Below are positions 10,446-22,706 of a stretch of 64,000 nt of DNA, piece by piece; position 1 is the first letter of the stretch; each line of letters opens with the position of its first letter. The notes under the pieces are model-generated. The model had not been told where the DNA came from. It saw only the letters and a list, made by a program, of their open reading frames with translations, and ran no database searches. Location: NCBI GenBank assembly GCA_949592205.1, contig CATIUR010000001.1, forward strand, positions 17,809,501 to 17,873,500. The letters run 5' to 3'. A program made the translations under genes and the position numbers. The stretch comes from Helichrysum umbraculigerum. Its lineage: Eukaryota > Streptophyta > Magnoliopsida > Asterales > Asteraceae.

Positions 10446-13190
10446 TTCAATTTGCATTATCAGTTTTAAATTGATCCAGTTTTATGTGTTACAAATACAT
10501 ATGCAAGTGTGCCAAACACACAAATTGAATTTAGATCTAAATCCATACAAACAAATTCTCTTAAAAACGAAAAATACTTTTATTTCCACGTACATAAATT
10601 ATCACTATATCAAGTCAATAAACTACAATCCTATTAAGATGAGGTCACCATTCAAACCCAATGATCAGAAAGTCCAACACGCCAATCTGCTTGCGTCTTT
10701 GCAACCCTATATTGTATAAATTGTGTACATTAGTAATTTGCATAACAAGATCAAATAAGATAGTGATTACAGAGAGCAAAAACAAACGTAACATAATGAC
10801 CAAAGCTAATCATTGAAACTAAATATATACTTTAATTCCAGCTTACATAAATGATCAATTTATCAAATCAATAAACTGAATAAGAAGAACCATAGGAAAA
10901 GTGAGCAAGTCACCCGGGTTTGACTAAATGGAAGCCCCAAAACATCTCTTTCATGCAAACATGCAAATTGCATACTTATCTTGATTATGTGACTCCTATA
11001 CTTGATTGAACCTCCCTAGCTCGAACGTTGAAGCATCCCTTCATCATCGCTCTGCAAAAATCAAAGCCATGTTCTATAAGAGACAAATTTGAATGATAAT
11101 ACATTCTTATATAACGCAACATCTATTTTTTCCTTTACAAGACATCTCAGCAAAAAGAAAACAGATTAGTCATGAGGAAGGATGGTATTTATCACAAAGC
11201 CCTTAATAGAAATGAACATAAATATCAGCTAGCTTCTTACATTCTTAGGGTCCTACAACTAAAGGTATATTAAGTACATTGCATGACATCTCCTAAACAA
11301 AGCAGACAAGAAACATAAATAGTCTAAATCAAAACTTTTTTCAATTTAGTAACAGGACTACTAATATAAGCAACGAAATATCCAAGTTAAATGAATGCAA
11401 TTTAATCACTACGAGGTTAAAGCGATACAAGATAAGGCTTGCCTTTAGTAGTACGATCCATGCACGTTTCACCAAAGGAACCGCCACTGTGAGTGTGAAC
11501 AGCCGGGTCACAAGCACCCTCCTTTTGTCTTCATTTTTTGAAAACCTTAATAATTTCATCCAAAACACAAACATTATTTATGAACTCTTCAACTCAGTTT
11601 AAAAAAATTTGTATGTTTAAATAACATTATATTGCATCACCTACTTATATAATGAGCATCGTCAAGTAAAACACATCTAAAAAAACCCATACACATCTTA
11701 TAAAATGAAATCTGCAAGGATCTATTACGAGCAGCCAAGCAGCCCTGCCACTCCAATCTTATTCCTCGAAAGTAACTGCAAAATAGCTAAAACAAAAACC
11801 AAAAAAATCCTAATATAATAAGCACCAAATGTCAAACGATGAGCATCTTTTAATAACTGGTCAAGATGAAGAACAGATAGAAAAAGGAAATTGATATCCA
11901 CAACAAGCCAGAGTTAAAAAAACATATCATTCGTAACCCATTCAAAGTAATTAAATCTCTTGATTGAAGACTAAAACACATTCCTCTAGTAACCCGTTCC
12001 AGAGTTACTTTGAAACTGTTATGGCAATATATCTATTCCTGGTTGTGATAAAAATGTAAGTTAACAGACCTGGACTCAAGCTCAAGCTTTGAAACTGTTA
12101 TGGAAATCATCTAGAGTCAAACTCAAGCTAACAGACATGAAAGAAAACATATTTTAAAGAGTTATCAATGAAAAAAAAAATCGTTATTTCTTCACAAAAA
12201 AAAAAAAAAATCAGCTTCATTTGCCACTCATGCAATGGCAATCAAATGCAAAACCGCATTGGTGGATCCACCTAGGGCCATTACTGTAACCATCGCGTTA
12301 CGTAAAGATTTGGGGGTAATAATGTCCCTTGGCTTCAAGTCCATTTTGATTAATTTTCCAGCTAAACAGCATTCATCCAACTATAATGGATCTTCTGCAG
12401 GGGTCGAAGAGCTTTTGGGAATACAGAATATACTAATCAATAATTTGGACTAGAAAAAGTCAAAAAGTAGAGGTGGAAGTTACTACCCATTTACTTACAT
12501 ATGGGTCAATTTGGGCTACGTTTAATCTCTCATGGATCAAACTGACCAAATCAAAAGTTTTAGTTAAAAAGAAACTAGTCAAATGGGTCGAGAGTCACCA
12601 GAAGTGTATTCTTAATCCATACTATGTGAATTGGTTTTTGCAAAAAATAATATTAATATGTGATAATATGGTTTCTGTAATCATAATCAGCATGCTGATT
12701 ATTTATAGAAAAGAAAAAAAAGCGTTTTAGGCCAACACATCCTGACCCACGGGACCTGTTATCCAACCCCTCTGACCAGTATTTTGTCACCTTCAGCACA
12801 ATAGAGAGAAATTGACATATTTGTACCTATACGGAAGGGACATTCCCATTGCTATATAATCCATTAAATTATCCAAAACCAACGCATAAAAATTAGGGGT
12901 TTTTTAATATGATGGATTATAAGCAAAATCAATCAGTAATTTTACACAGTAATAGTTGAATCGTGCTTTATGCTTTAAAATGTAATACCTGGGAATCAAT
13001 TGAGATGAATCGATGATATTAGATCTGGATAAGCACTTCAGAGGCAACCTGGTACAGATAGATGTAGCAAAATCGAAAGGAAAAGGGGAAATTTGCTAGT
13101 TTAACTTTTAATCGTGCTTTTGATTTGATATCAATTAATTTGTGATAGAATTTAAAATTTTTAAATGGCGCCAGATAGTTTGAGGTTGGC
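10446..13190. other. CACTA interior, no confident gene
   Basis: AT-rich, with many stops in all frames. The only hint of coding remains is around 11440-11560 on the minus strand (listed separately). Runs of A occur at 12172-12211. I see no transposase. Confidence 0.5.
11440..11560 (-). pseudogene. possible remnant of CACTA accessory ORF
   Basis: A minus-strand frame reads through KVFKK, one stop, then CDPAVHTHSGGSFGETCMD. Histidine-containing H-x-G-G-S-x-S/F segments occur in accessory ORF proteins of plant CACTA elements, and the position fits. The match is short, rests on memory of the family, and contains a stop, so it is weak. It could be chance. Confidence 0.25.
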
Positions 13191-13391
13191 GCCGAGATGA
13201 AATGTGGTGGGTTTTATGAAGATCCGGAGTAGAATACAAGTACAAATAATTAACTTCCAAATTTCCATATTAAATATCACTATTCTAATATTATTTATTT
13301 TACATGTTACAAACTACTTATGGAATATTATTAAAATAATATTTGGAAATGGATATGTTTATCATTTATTTAATATTATTAAGTAAATTGA

Positions 13392-13587
13392 GTTCACCAA
13401 CGTCCGTATTAATGTATCGGGATCCGCCCGATATGAAAATGCATGATAAAATTCAATCGCGTACGTGTATATATATATAACCATATATATATAATGATAC
13501 ATACAATTAGCCTAATCTAGCACTAATTACATGTATTGAAATATGATTAGGAACTAATAACTAGCCCTAATTTGTCGGGTGTCATAG
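13392..13587 (-). mobile_element. chromovirus-type LTR end fragment
   Basis: From CCAACGTCCGTATT to TTTGTCGGGTGTCA it aligns by eye with the terminal about 190 bp of the solo LTR (57283-57472), including the TAATTAGCCTAA and ATGATTAGGCACTAAT-like stretches. It is an old fragment within the CACTA element. Sequence to the left (13200-13391) may belong to it but is less clear. Confidence 0.6.
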
Positions 13588-14164
13588 CCACACACCTCCA
13601 TTTAGATGTATATACATGTAGTTATAGTAAATGATATTAAACGAATAGAAAATAAATATTTTTTTACATTAAATGGATTGACCCATATTCAAATACATTG
13701 AACTTTTAGATACAACGATAGTAAATGAAAATAAAATAAATATTTTTGTATATTAAATGAGTCAACTCAAATCCATATGCATATGCATTGAACAAGTTGT
13801 ATCTTGGGTTAGATCATGATTAATTACTAATTGATCAGATCCAAATCCATTTAATTGGATCTTATGACCCATTGGATTAAGTCAAGATTCGATCAAACCC
13901 GCCACATTAACATACCTACTTCAGACCAAGGAATACCCTAAAACAAATTATTTCCAGTAAAATCCCCTTTGAAGATAATTCAAGCATCCAATTTTATATT
14001 TAATATAATTATTATATGAGAAATGGTAATGAAAGTAACAAAGGCTTTCGATAAGAAAAATCATGTGTTATAATTACACTCGAGTTTCCTTAAAAGTCTC
14101 AAATCTCATTTAATGCATTTCTTTTAAAGAAAAGTTTTAATTGAATGTACTAATTTGATACAAC

Positions 14165-14372
14165 TTTAACCTATATTTGCAAATTGCAACACTTCGAAAA
14201 AAGTGTTGCAGTTATCTATTAAAAATGCAACACTTCATAATATATGTTGCATTCTATCATTATATGCAACACTTAAATAAAAAATGTTGCATTTTATTTA
14301 AAGTTATCTATAATGCAATAATTTTTAAAAGTGTTGCTTCAAAAGTGTTGTATTAGCCTCATTTTCTAGTAG
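14165..14372 (-). mobile_element. small CACTA-like or MITE fragment
   Basis: Repeated GCAACACTT / AAGTGTTGC motifs occur in both orientations. The right end is ATTTTCTAGTAGT, the inverse of a CTACTAGAAAAT terminus common in small plant CACTA derivatives. The terminal CA of CACTA is not intact and no left terminus is clear. Confidence 0.45.
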
Positions 14373-14373
14373 T

Positions 14374-15080
14374 TATATGACATTATCCTAAATTTAATAA
14401 TGGAATATATGATATATGACATTACCAATATCACATATGTCACTATTAAACATAGGATAAAATTAATTCATCATTTGGAATATATGATATTATCCTAAGT
14501 TTAATAATGAAATATATGATATTGCCAATATCACATATGCCACTATTAAACTTAGGATAAAATTAATTCATCATTTTGGATTATATGACATTATCCTAAG
14601 TTTAATAGTGAAATATATAATATATGACATTACCAATATCACATATGCAACTATTAAACTTAGGATAATATTAATTCATCATTTGGAATATATGACATTA
14701 TCCTAAGTTTAATAATGACATATATTACCAATATCACATATGTCACTATTAAACTTATGATAAAATTAATTTATCATTTGGGCATACATGATACTATCCT
14801 AAGTTTAATAATGGAATATATGATATATGACATTATCAATATCATATATGCCACTATTAAACTTAGGATAAAATTAATTCATCATTTTGGAATATATGAC
14901 ATTATCCTAAGTTTAATAACAGAATATATGATATATGACATTACCAATATCATATATGCCACTGTTAAACTTAGGATACGATAAATTCATCATTCGAATT
15001 ATATGACATTATCCTAATTTAATAATGGGATATATTACCAATATCACATATGCTACTATTAAACTTAGGATAAAATTAAA
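14374..15080. repeat. tandem array of about 105-bp hairpin units
   Basis: About 6.7 imperfect units with ATCCTAAGTTTAATA near 14391, 14493, 14597, 14700, 14797, 14906 and 15013. Each unit contains the inverse TATTAAACTTAGGAT about 60 bp later, so each can fold into a stem of about 17 bp around an AT-rich loop containing ACCAATATCACATATG. Unit spacing varies from 95 to 110 bp. Confidence 0.8.
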
Positions 15081-18000
15081 CTTATTGGTCATTCCTAGAT
15101 GGACTTTTTTGTTTTTGTTTTTTTATTTTACACCATAGAAGTACAACTAATCATAAATTTTTGAATAAATATTTATGTACATTTAGATTATAAAATCAAA
15201 GTAAAAGTGTAACAATTTTATATAAACTGAAACCTTTGTTATATAAAATTCTTTGCGAAAATTTTGAAAATTTACTGAAAAATTCAAAGAACCCGCCATT
15301 AAAAAGACATCTTAAAAAGTATACCTATTGATATCTATTCAAAAGGTCTATCGTTTTTCATTTCAGCGGCAACTCATGCATCCCCAAATAATTCAAGCAT
15401 CTCAAAAAAAATAAAAAACCATAACTTCCTTCCTCAATCTTTTTGAACGGCAAAATTGATGAGAGAACTCAGCTCACAGAACCAAAGGGATGAATCGACA
15501 ATGAATACGCTTTTTGATTTGATACACTATATCATCAATCAGTTATATCATCGATCCGCTATATCATCGATCCGCTTCTTAATTTTAACAAAGGGTTTGC
15601 ATCGAAAAAAGGGATGAATTAACGAAGGGTTTGCATCGAAATTATCAATTGTAACTTATAAGGTTTCATTCGATCCGCTTCTTGATTCAATAATCGATCG
15701 GGTAATTATTTCTCTCTCGACAAGGAATACGATTCAGTTACTAATATGATATTATGTATCTAATTTAAATATTAATTGTTGCTTTAATCTAGCTATATGT
15801 CATGTTCCGTGAAGATGAATAATTAAATTGTATAAATAGATGTTGTTGGTAGCTTTTTATATGTATTTAAGATTTTAAGTGGTACCCAGTGGTCTCTTTG
15901 ATTTTGTTTTTAAAGTTCAGATTTTGGAAGCAGAGTGTAGCTCTGTAAGTTCTTTTGAAGCATTTCCATTTCATTATGTTAATATGTCAAGGCTTCAATA
16001 TGACTAGGGAGTGGCTTTACTTGCCTATTAAATTAATTTGTAGCTGTTCAGCTATTGAAATCGGATCTATAATTACTTTTATCATGCAATGCTAATGATG
16101 ACATTCTTGAAGTAAAAGCTCATGAGGTCATACTCTTAATTGTAATAGGTAAGCTCTTATTGAGGATGTGATATCGTACGGCTTCACAAAAACAGCACTA
16201 GATTGGAGAAGCTTTCAACTCAGACGTTTGCAATGAAGGTATACTTCACCTTTACAATGCAAACTAGAACACATAAAATATATTTAGATATGGTTTGTGA
16301 CTGGTGTGACTTGTTGAGATTGAAAATATCATCTATACAATCATGATCTTATAAGGTTGGTTTGATCGGTTTATTTAAAATTGCAGTATGTTTTGTTTCA
16401 ATTGTGTAGATAGCTTTATTTGCTTGCCTTCACAAATGTTAACAGAGTTTGTGAAGGCTTAATTGTGTGCGTTATAGGAGCATACACTATATGAAGCAAT
16501 CTAAACTTCTTGGATAGTTTGAGAGTTGAAACTTCATATGATCTATTATCTTGAGTCTGGTGATTTGTGATTAAAGGAACTAAGTAATCAACAAAAGTAT
16601 ATGAAATTGAAAGCTAGCATATCTACTGAACCATGATTATTATTCAATTCCACTTGACATAATTATCCTATCATCTAGTTTTTAGGAAATAAGTTGATTT
16701 TTGACTCGTGGTGAGCATAGTGATCACCGTGTGGAACTTAAAGTAACTTGGAATTTAGGGACGAAATTGTAACCGGGATTATTGAACTTAATGTGATCAA
16801 ACTGGTATGAATTAAGAATCATCATTTAGAAGTTGTAAGTTCATCGTCTTTTACCACTTTCTTGCCTCAATGTTCTTTTTTTTGCATGTAGACATCCTAA
16901 TGAAGTACCATTCATCACAACGGCTATTTCTACATTCTAATCCTAAACATTTTGTGTATTTGATTTATACTCACTTTTAATTATGTTAATGTAAATTAAA
17001 GATAACTTGCAAATCACTATGAATAGCTTCACTGTTAAAATAAACTTCAATACGAAGACTGCAATCTGTTAACTTTGTATTCTTGTTGCTTATCATTGTG
17101 TTTGTTGGGCCTCATGAGAGCTCATGGTGCATGAGTGCATGTCTAGACATCTACTATGCGGAGCAGCTGCGACTAGTGTTGCTGCCTATCACTCAATATT
17201 AGCTTACTAACTAATGTTTTTGCTTCCTTGACTCTAATAAATATGCCTTCAAGCTTAATGGTTTTATACTTCTGCTAATCTCATGTTCCAGACTCCTACC
17301 TCCTGCATATCTGCTTCGAATTCAGATCACCTTTTCTGAGTATGGCACTATTAAGAAAAGCACACATGATGATTTTCCCCTAGTCTAACGCACCAAAGCT
17401 GGTGGCAACTTGTGGATCAGGGTGGCATGGAATTGGTGGTACAGTTTGTGGGTCTCCATGAGCGAACTTGCACTAGTATACAAGGTACATCTGACTAGCA
17501 ATCAATTTCTTTTTATTTTGTTTTTAATTCAGGGTTTAATCATGTGACCATGAAGATAAATCCTCGTGATAATGTACTTTGCTTTATATGGTGTATTTAG
17601 GTAATTTAATCTTCCAAAGTCACAAAACTATCTATGTACAACAGACACACTTCAAAGAGTGTAGATCAGAAAAGTACAACCTGCTTAATTATTGTAATGG
17701 CCTTATGCTTTTTACAGTATGAAGTTTCTAGAGGCAGGACCCAAGACAAAGAAGAGCTCAAGCTTTCTTCGCGTTAATTTTCTTATTACAACAGGTGATT
17801 AGTTTTTATAATGTCATTAAATATGTATTTATTGCTATTTTAAGAATAAGTTAGTAAACTATGCCATTCAAAGCTTTGAACATGGTGTCACTGCCCGAGT
17901 TAGTTGTGCCTTTGTTCCATTACAATTACTAGTATTTGATTCTTGTACTGACACAATAATTGACCGTTGGCTGAAATTTTACAAGGTTCCTGGCCCACTA

Positions 18001-18837
18001 GGAAGACCGTCAAAAATTGTTGACAAAGATGGTGATTCGGGAATGGTAATCTGCTATAACAATGCCATGATGAAAATTGTACGTTGGATTTGCCTTTAGT
18101 TGCCTCATAACCTTATGGCGGTAAATTCTTTTAACATTTCCTAGTTTGATGCTGCTTAATTGAGATAGTTGTGTCCAGTTGTAAGGAAAATGTGGCAGTG
18201 TTACTGCTGGAAATTAATAAATCTGGTATAAAGTACAAGATATTGGCTTTTAGAGGGAAAAGAGCATGCTATTACCGAAGATTATAACCACATAAAAGAG
18301 AAAATGGAGTACATGATGGTGAAAAGGTAGCAGTATAGCACGTTTACAGAATTTCAATCTCAAATTGACTATAGGTTTACATCTTGGAATTCTGAATCTT
18401 TAAACCCATTTTCATTATTTCAGTTGAGGTTTCTGTTAGTTTACATAAAATCTCATTGTTTGTATCAACTCGTATTATGACACTGATTAGATTTGTCATG
18501 TATGTTATCTGAATGTGTAATTGTTGTTACGTTGTGGACATAATATCACTGTATTTGTTTTTAGTTCAAGATCAAATATTTTAAGTATCAAGGATCAACT
18601 AATATATTCTAAGACTTTTAGTAATTGTGTGTTTCGTTTCTTTGGATTGATGTTTTATCAAATTCATTCTGGACTTTTGAATCTTGATAATAGTTATTGA
18701 TAAGTAATGGTATTAGGTGGTGTTAACTTATTTTACCAGATTTATCATCGAATATTTTGACATTGTGAATTATTTCGGATAATCGAAAATCCGAAATTTT
18801 GGATTTCGGATAGTGGATTTCGGGTAGCGAATTACAA
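15081..18837. other. CACTA interior, unassigned; possible captured sequence
   Basis: No open frame of note is present. Base composition is more mixed than in the flanking repeats, with gene-like patches at about 15570-15720, 16150-16240, 17380-17490 and 17990-18080. I cannot identify any of these as exons of a known gene. Captured host sequence or decayed transposase introns are both possible. Confidence 0.35.
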
Positions 18838-20235
18838 AATGTCACAAAAACATATAAAAAAAGTAGCCATTAGATGAAAAATAGTCACACAAAATACACG
18901 TTTACTTGACCTTAAAGAGCATATGGTCACACTTATTAACATTTTTTGCTACTTTTGTCTTAATTTTATGTGACCAAATCCAAATATAAAACAATCGTTG
19001 TGTGACTAAATGTTACAAAATGTCATACAAACATGAAATTCAAGTGGCCATTTGATGAACAATTTGATGAACAATAGTTGCATATGGTCACACTTATTAA
19101 CACTTTTGGCCACTTTTATCTTAATTTTATGTGACCAAATCCAAATATAAAACAATCATTGTGTGACTAAATGTTACAAAACGCCACACAAACATAAAAT
19201 CCAAGTAGCTATTATTGGATGAACAATAGTCATACAAAATACACATTTACTTGACTTTAAAAAGCATATGGTCACATTTATTAACACTTTTGGCTACTTT
19301 TTTCTTAATTTTATGTGACCAAATCCAAATATAAAACAATCGTTGTGTGACTAAATGTTACAAAATGCCACACACATATAAAATTCAAGTGGCTAATGGA
19401 TGAATAATAGTCACACAAAATACACGTTTACTTGACATTTAAAAACATATGGTCACACTTATTAACACTTTTGGCCACTTTTGTCTTAAATTTATGTGAC
19501 CAAACCCCAATATAAAACAATAGTTGTGTGACTAAATGTTACAAAACGCCACACAAACATAAAATTCAAGTGGCCATTGGATGAACAATAGTCACACAAA
19601 ATACACGCTTACTTGACTTTAAAAAGCATATGGTCACATTTATTAACACTTTGGGCCACTTTTATCTTTAATTTTATGTGACCAAACCCCAATATAAAAC
19701 AATCGTTGTGTGACTAAATGTTACAGAACGTCATACAAACATAAAATTCAAGTGGCCATTGGATGAACAATAGTCACACAAAATACATGTTTACTTGACT
19801 TTAAAGAGCATATGGTCACACTTATTAACACCTATGGCCACTTTTGGCTTAATTTTATGTGACCTAATCCCAAAATAAAACACTCGTTGTGTGACTAAAT
19901 ATTACAAAACGCCACACAAACATAAAATTCAAGTGACCATTGGATGTACAATAGTTACACAAAATACTTGTTTACTTGACTTTAAAGAGCATATGGTCAC
20001 ACAAAATACAAGTTTACTTGACTTTAAAGAGCATATGGTCACACTTATTAACACTTTTGGTCACTTTTGACTTAATTTGATGTAACCAAATCCCAAAGTA
20101 AAACAATCGTTGTGTGACTAAATGTTGCAAAATGCCACACAAACATACAATTCAAGTGGCCATTGGATGAACAATAGTCACACAAAATACACTTTTACTT
20201 GATTTTAAAGAGCATATGGTCACACATTTTATGGT
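18838..20235. repeat. right CACTA subterminal array, about 181-bp period
   Basis: GCATATGGTCACA recurs near 18919, 19081, 19265, 19446, 19628, 19809, 20033 and 20216, with an extra partial copy near 19988. Typical spacing is 181-184 bp, one unit being 162 bp. Each unit carries ATGGTCACA, TTATGTGACCAAAT, TGTGTGACTAAATGTTACA and CCACACAAACAT segments. The organisation differs from the left end, although the motif core is shared. Confidence 0.85.
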
Positions 20236-20404
20236 TTTGGTTACTCTTTTTAAATGGATGCGGCCACTAACTCGCTAATGTCACCGTATGTACCCTATGG
20301 TCGCTCGACCTTTCGTCACACCTACGTTAAAAAACCAAGTGTGACTATATGCATATCGTCACACTTTTTTGGTGTAACGAAATCTCAATTTTGTTCTAGT
20401 GTTC

Positions 20405-22516
20405 CCGCCATTTCTTCCGTGGTAAATGGATTAGTTGGCGGTGTGCTTCTTTTGTTTTCTTCTTCAATCTTTATCTTCCCAATTTCTTTCATCGTTGGTT
20501 TGTTTGCTGATGGAGATGCATTTTTCATCTCTTGTCCTATTCGTCGGAGGTCAATCGGAAAATATGGCGTGATCGCCATTTCCTTGCTAGATTTTCTTTC
20601 ACTTGTTGACTCTGCAGTTTCTTTGTCCTCTATGGTCTTGTCCGTGGAGATCATGTACATATCGGCTTGGTTTTCAACGTTAGGATTGTCGATATGGAAA
20701 GTGATGGTTTCTCCCTGAGACTGCAAGCTGATTGTTTGTGCGAAGACGTTGATGATTGCCTTGGCCGTGTTCATGAAAGGTCTTCCTAGTATGATTGGGA
20801 TGTGTACGTCTTCCTGCATATCCATTACTACAAAATCTGCTAGGTAAAGAAATTTGTCAATCCTAACTAAAATGTTTTCAGCTATTCCCCTAGGGTATTT
20901 GACTGAGTGGTCAGCAAGCTGTATGGTCATTTTGGTAGGTCGAAGATTTTCTAACTCAAGCCTTTTGTAAAGCGAGTATGGCATGAGATTAATACTAGCT
21001 CCTAAATCGGCAAGAGAACGGATGATGCCTGAATTGTAAATGGAACATGGAAGAGTAAAACGTCCAGTATCTCCGAGTTTTTCAGGAATGATATTTTTCA
21101 AGATAGCTGAACATTCCACGTTCAGCGGGACATTGGGTACTTCGGGTACCTTATCCTTGGTTGTAAGAAGTTTTCTGAAGTACTTTTTGGAGTGAATTTC
21201 AGAGGCGGTATCTAACAATTTCCTATCAAGCTGAAAAGACTTAAGCTTGTTGGGTCGTTGTTTAAGACGAGCCAGAAATGGGATTTTCCTATGTGATGTA
21301 GACTCTAAATCTATTGTCGATGGGACAATAGGTGGTTCCTTCACCGGAGAAGAAACAGAAGGTGGGCTATGTGCTACCTGAGAGTCTAGAATATGGGAAG
21401 CCTCCTTATGGCAACTAGTTGGACTATCCTGAGGTTTAGCGTTAATGCGTTGTGCTAATTGTCCTAATTGGGATTCTAAAGCTTTTAACAAAGTCAGTTG
21501 ATCTCCTAAGAAGATATCAGTTTGGTCTTGTCTAGCTGAGATTCCTTGAATGACTTGTATCAGGGTGTCGTCAAAACTAGAGGTTTGTAAGGAAGAGGGT
21601 TCCAAAGGTTGGGGTTGGTGAGTTGGTGGGCTATTTGTAGGTGGGTAAGGAGAATGGTTAGTATTGGGTGAAGTTAGATGAGACTGAGGAATTTGGGCTG
21701 AGTGGTTCAGATTAGCACAATTAAGGCAGGTTTGAACTTGACAGACTTGTTGTTGTTGACTTTTCAATTCCTTGATCTCCTTGGTTAGGTCTGCCACTTG
21801 CTGAGTGAGGGTTTGGATAGCTTCATTCCCGATTGTAGTAGGTGGATTCACTATTAAGGGGTGATCTTCACTGTTCCAGTCATGGTTGTGTATTGTCATT
21901 TTCTCAATAAGGCTCCAAGCTTCATTTGCCGTACAGTCTATGAAACTACCTTGAGAGGCGGTATCAAGTAAAGGACGGTGATGTGGGAAGAGACCATTGT
22001 AGAAAATGCGCAACTGGTCTGAACGCTCAAAACGATGATTTGGACATTTCTTAAGCAATTTCTTAAAGCGTTCCCATGCATCGTAGATTGATTCATCATT
22101 GACTTGACGGAAGTTTATGATGTTGGTCCTAAACGTGGCTTGTTTGATGGGGGAAAATATTTGGCCAAAAATTTGGTTGCTAATTCTACCCAAGAGGTTA
22201 TAGAGTCAATCTCTAGTCCCTCGAACCAAGTTTGTGCATTGAGAGTGAGTGAATAGGGAAATAGGTATAGATAGACTATGTCTTGATTAACCCCAATCGG
22301 CTTAAAAGAGTTGGATAAGGAAATGAATTTGTCAAGGTGGGAGTTGGGATCATCATTTGGTAGGCCACGGAATTGACAGAGGTTTTGGACTAACTGAACA
22401 ATATGGGGCTTTAATTCAAATGAAGTTCTATTGGTTTCCGGATAGACAATTGGTCCTCCTCGACCTTCAATCAGAGGTTTAGAGTTTTCAGCGAGAGTTA
22501 TACGTGTAGCTGTCAT
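20405..22516 (-). pseudogene. gag-protease part of gag-pro-X polyprotein, copy A (frameshifted)
   Basis: Read on the minus strand, the likely start is the Met at 22516 (MTATRITLAENSKPL), after the PBS. The N-terminal 120 codons carry the plant Ty3-type capsid pattern (FRGLPNDDPNSHLDKF, QTWFEGL, SWVELATKFLAKYF). A one-base shift near 22150 moves the frame; the rest of Gag continues (AWERFKKLLKKCPNH). A degenerate Cys/His segment lies near 21735. The aspartic protease follows with LADLGASINLMPYSLYKRL near 21000 and the flap-side IPIILGRPFMNTA near 20790. After protease the frame enters a charged linker and is cut by the CACTA element. The Athila/Tat-like protease and tRNA-Asp-type PBS place it in that Ty3 branch. 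No RT follows. Confidence 0.85.
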
Positions 22517-22687
22517 AGTCTCATTGGCAGGTGGTTGACTGGTTGAGTGGATAGGGATAACGTAATTTATAAAAGTACTAAAAGTAAGGAAAAACAAAGA
22601 AAGACGTAGGGGTCTAAGGAGAAGAGTTAATCCTAAAGGTTCACTAGCGAGTAAGTTCATCTTGACGCCTAAGGATCGTACAGTTGG

Positions 22688-22706
22688 TTCCCCGGCAGCG
22701 GCGCCA
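22688..22706 (-). promoter_or_regulatory. primer binding site, tRNA-Asp type
   Basis: Minus-strand TGGCGCCGCTGCCGGGGAA lies six bases inside the 5' LTR end (22713). It is complementary, with one or so differences, to the 3' end of plant tRNA-Asp, the primer of Athila/Tat-type Ty3 elements. Confidence 0.8.

Larger units (their letters stand above)
9021..20401. mobile_element. CACTA (En/Spm) transposon, 11.4 kb, non-autonomous
   Basis: The ends are CACTAGTACAAATTTG at 9021 and its inverted counterpart CAATTTTGTTCTAGTG at 20401. They are flanked by a 3-bp TSD TTC (9018-9020 and 20402-20404), as expected for this superfamily. The insertion interrupts the gag-pro-X ORF of copy A; copy B at about 48540-48560 has the uninterrupted sequence. 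Both subterminal regions are packed with motifs of the ATGGTCACA / TGTGACTAAA type. I find no TNPD/TNP2-like transposase in any frame, so the element looks non-autonomous. Older repeats are nested within it (13392-13587, 14165-14372, 14374-15080). Confidence 0.93.

Noticed and set aside
18838..20235. regular 181-bp repeats as a possible CRISPR array or centromere satellite
   Set aside because: They are the subterminal region of a CACTA element with a defined TIR and TSD; units are contiguous, with no spacers.
20254..20718. 154-codon + strand ORF across the right CACTA end
   Set aside because: It is antisense to the gag-pro frame and starts in CACTA repeats; it exists only because of the junction.
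22688..22706. tRNA-like sequence
   Set aside because: It is a primer binding site next to an LTR end, not a tRNA gene. The same applies to 28291-28304.
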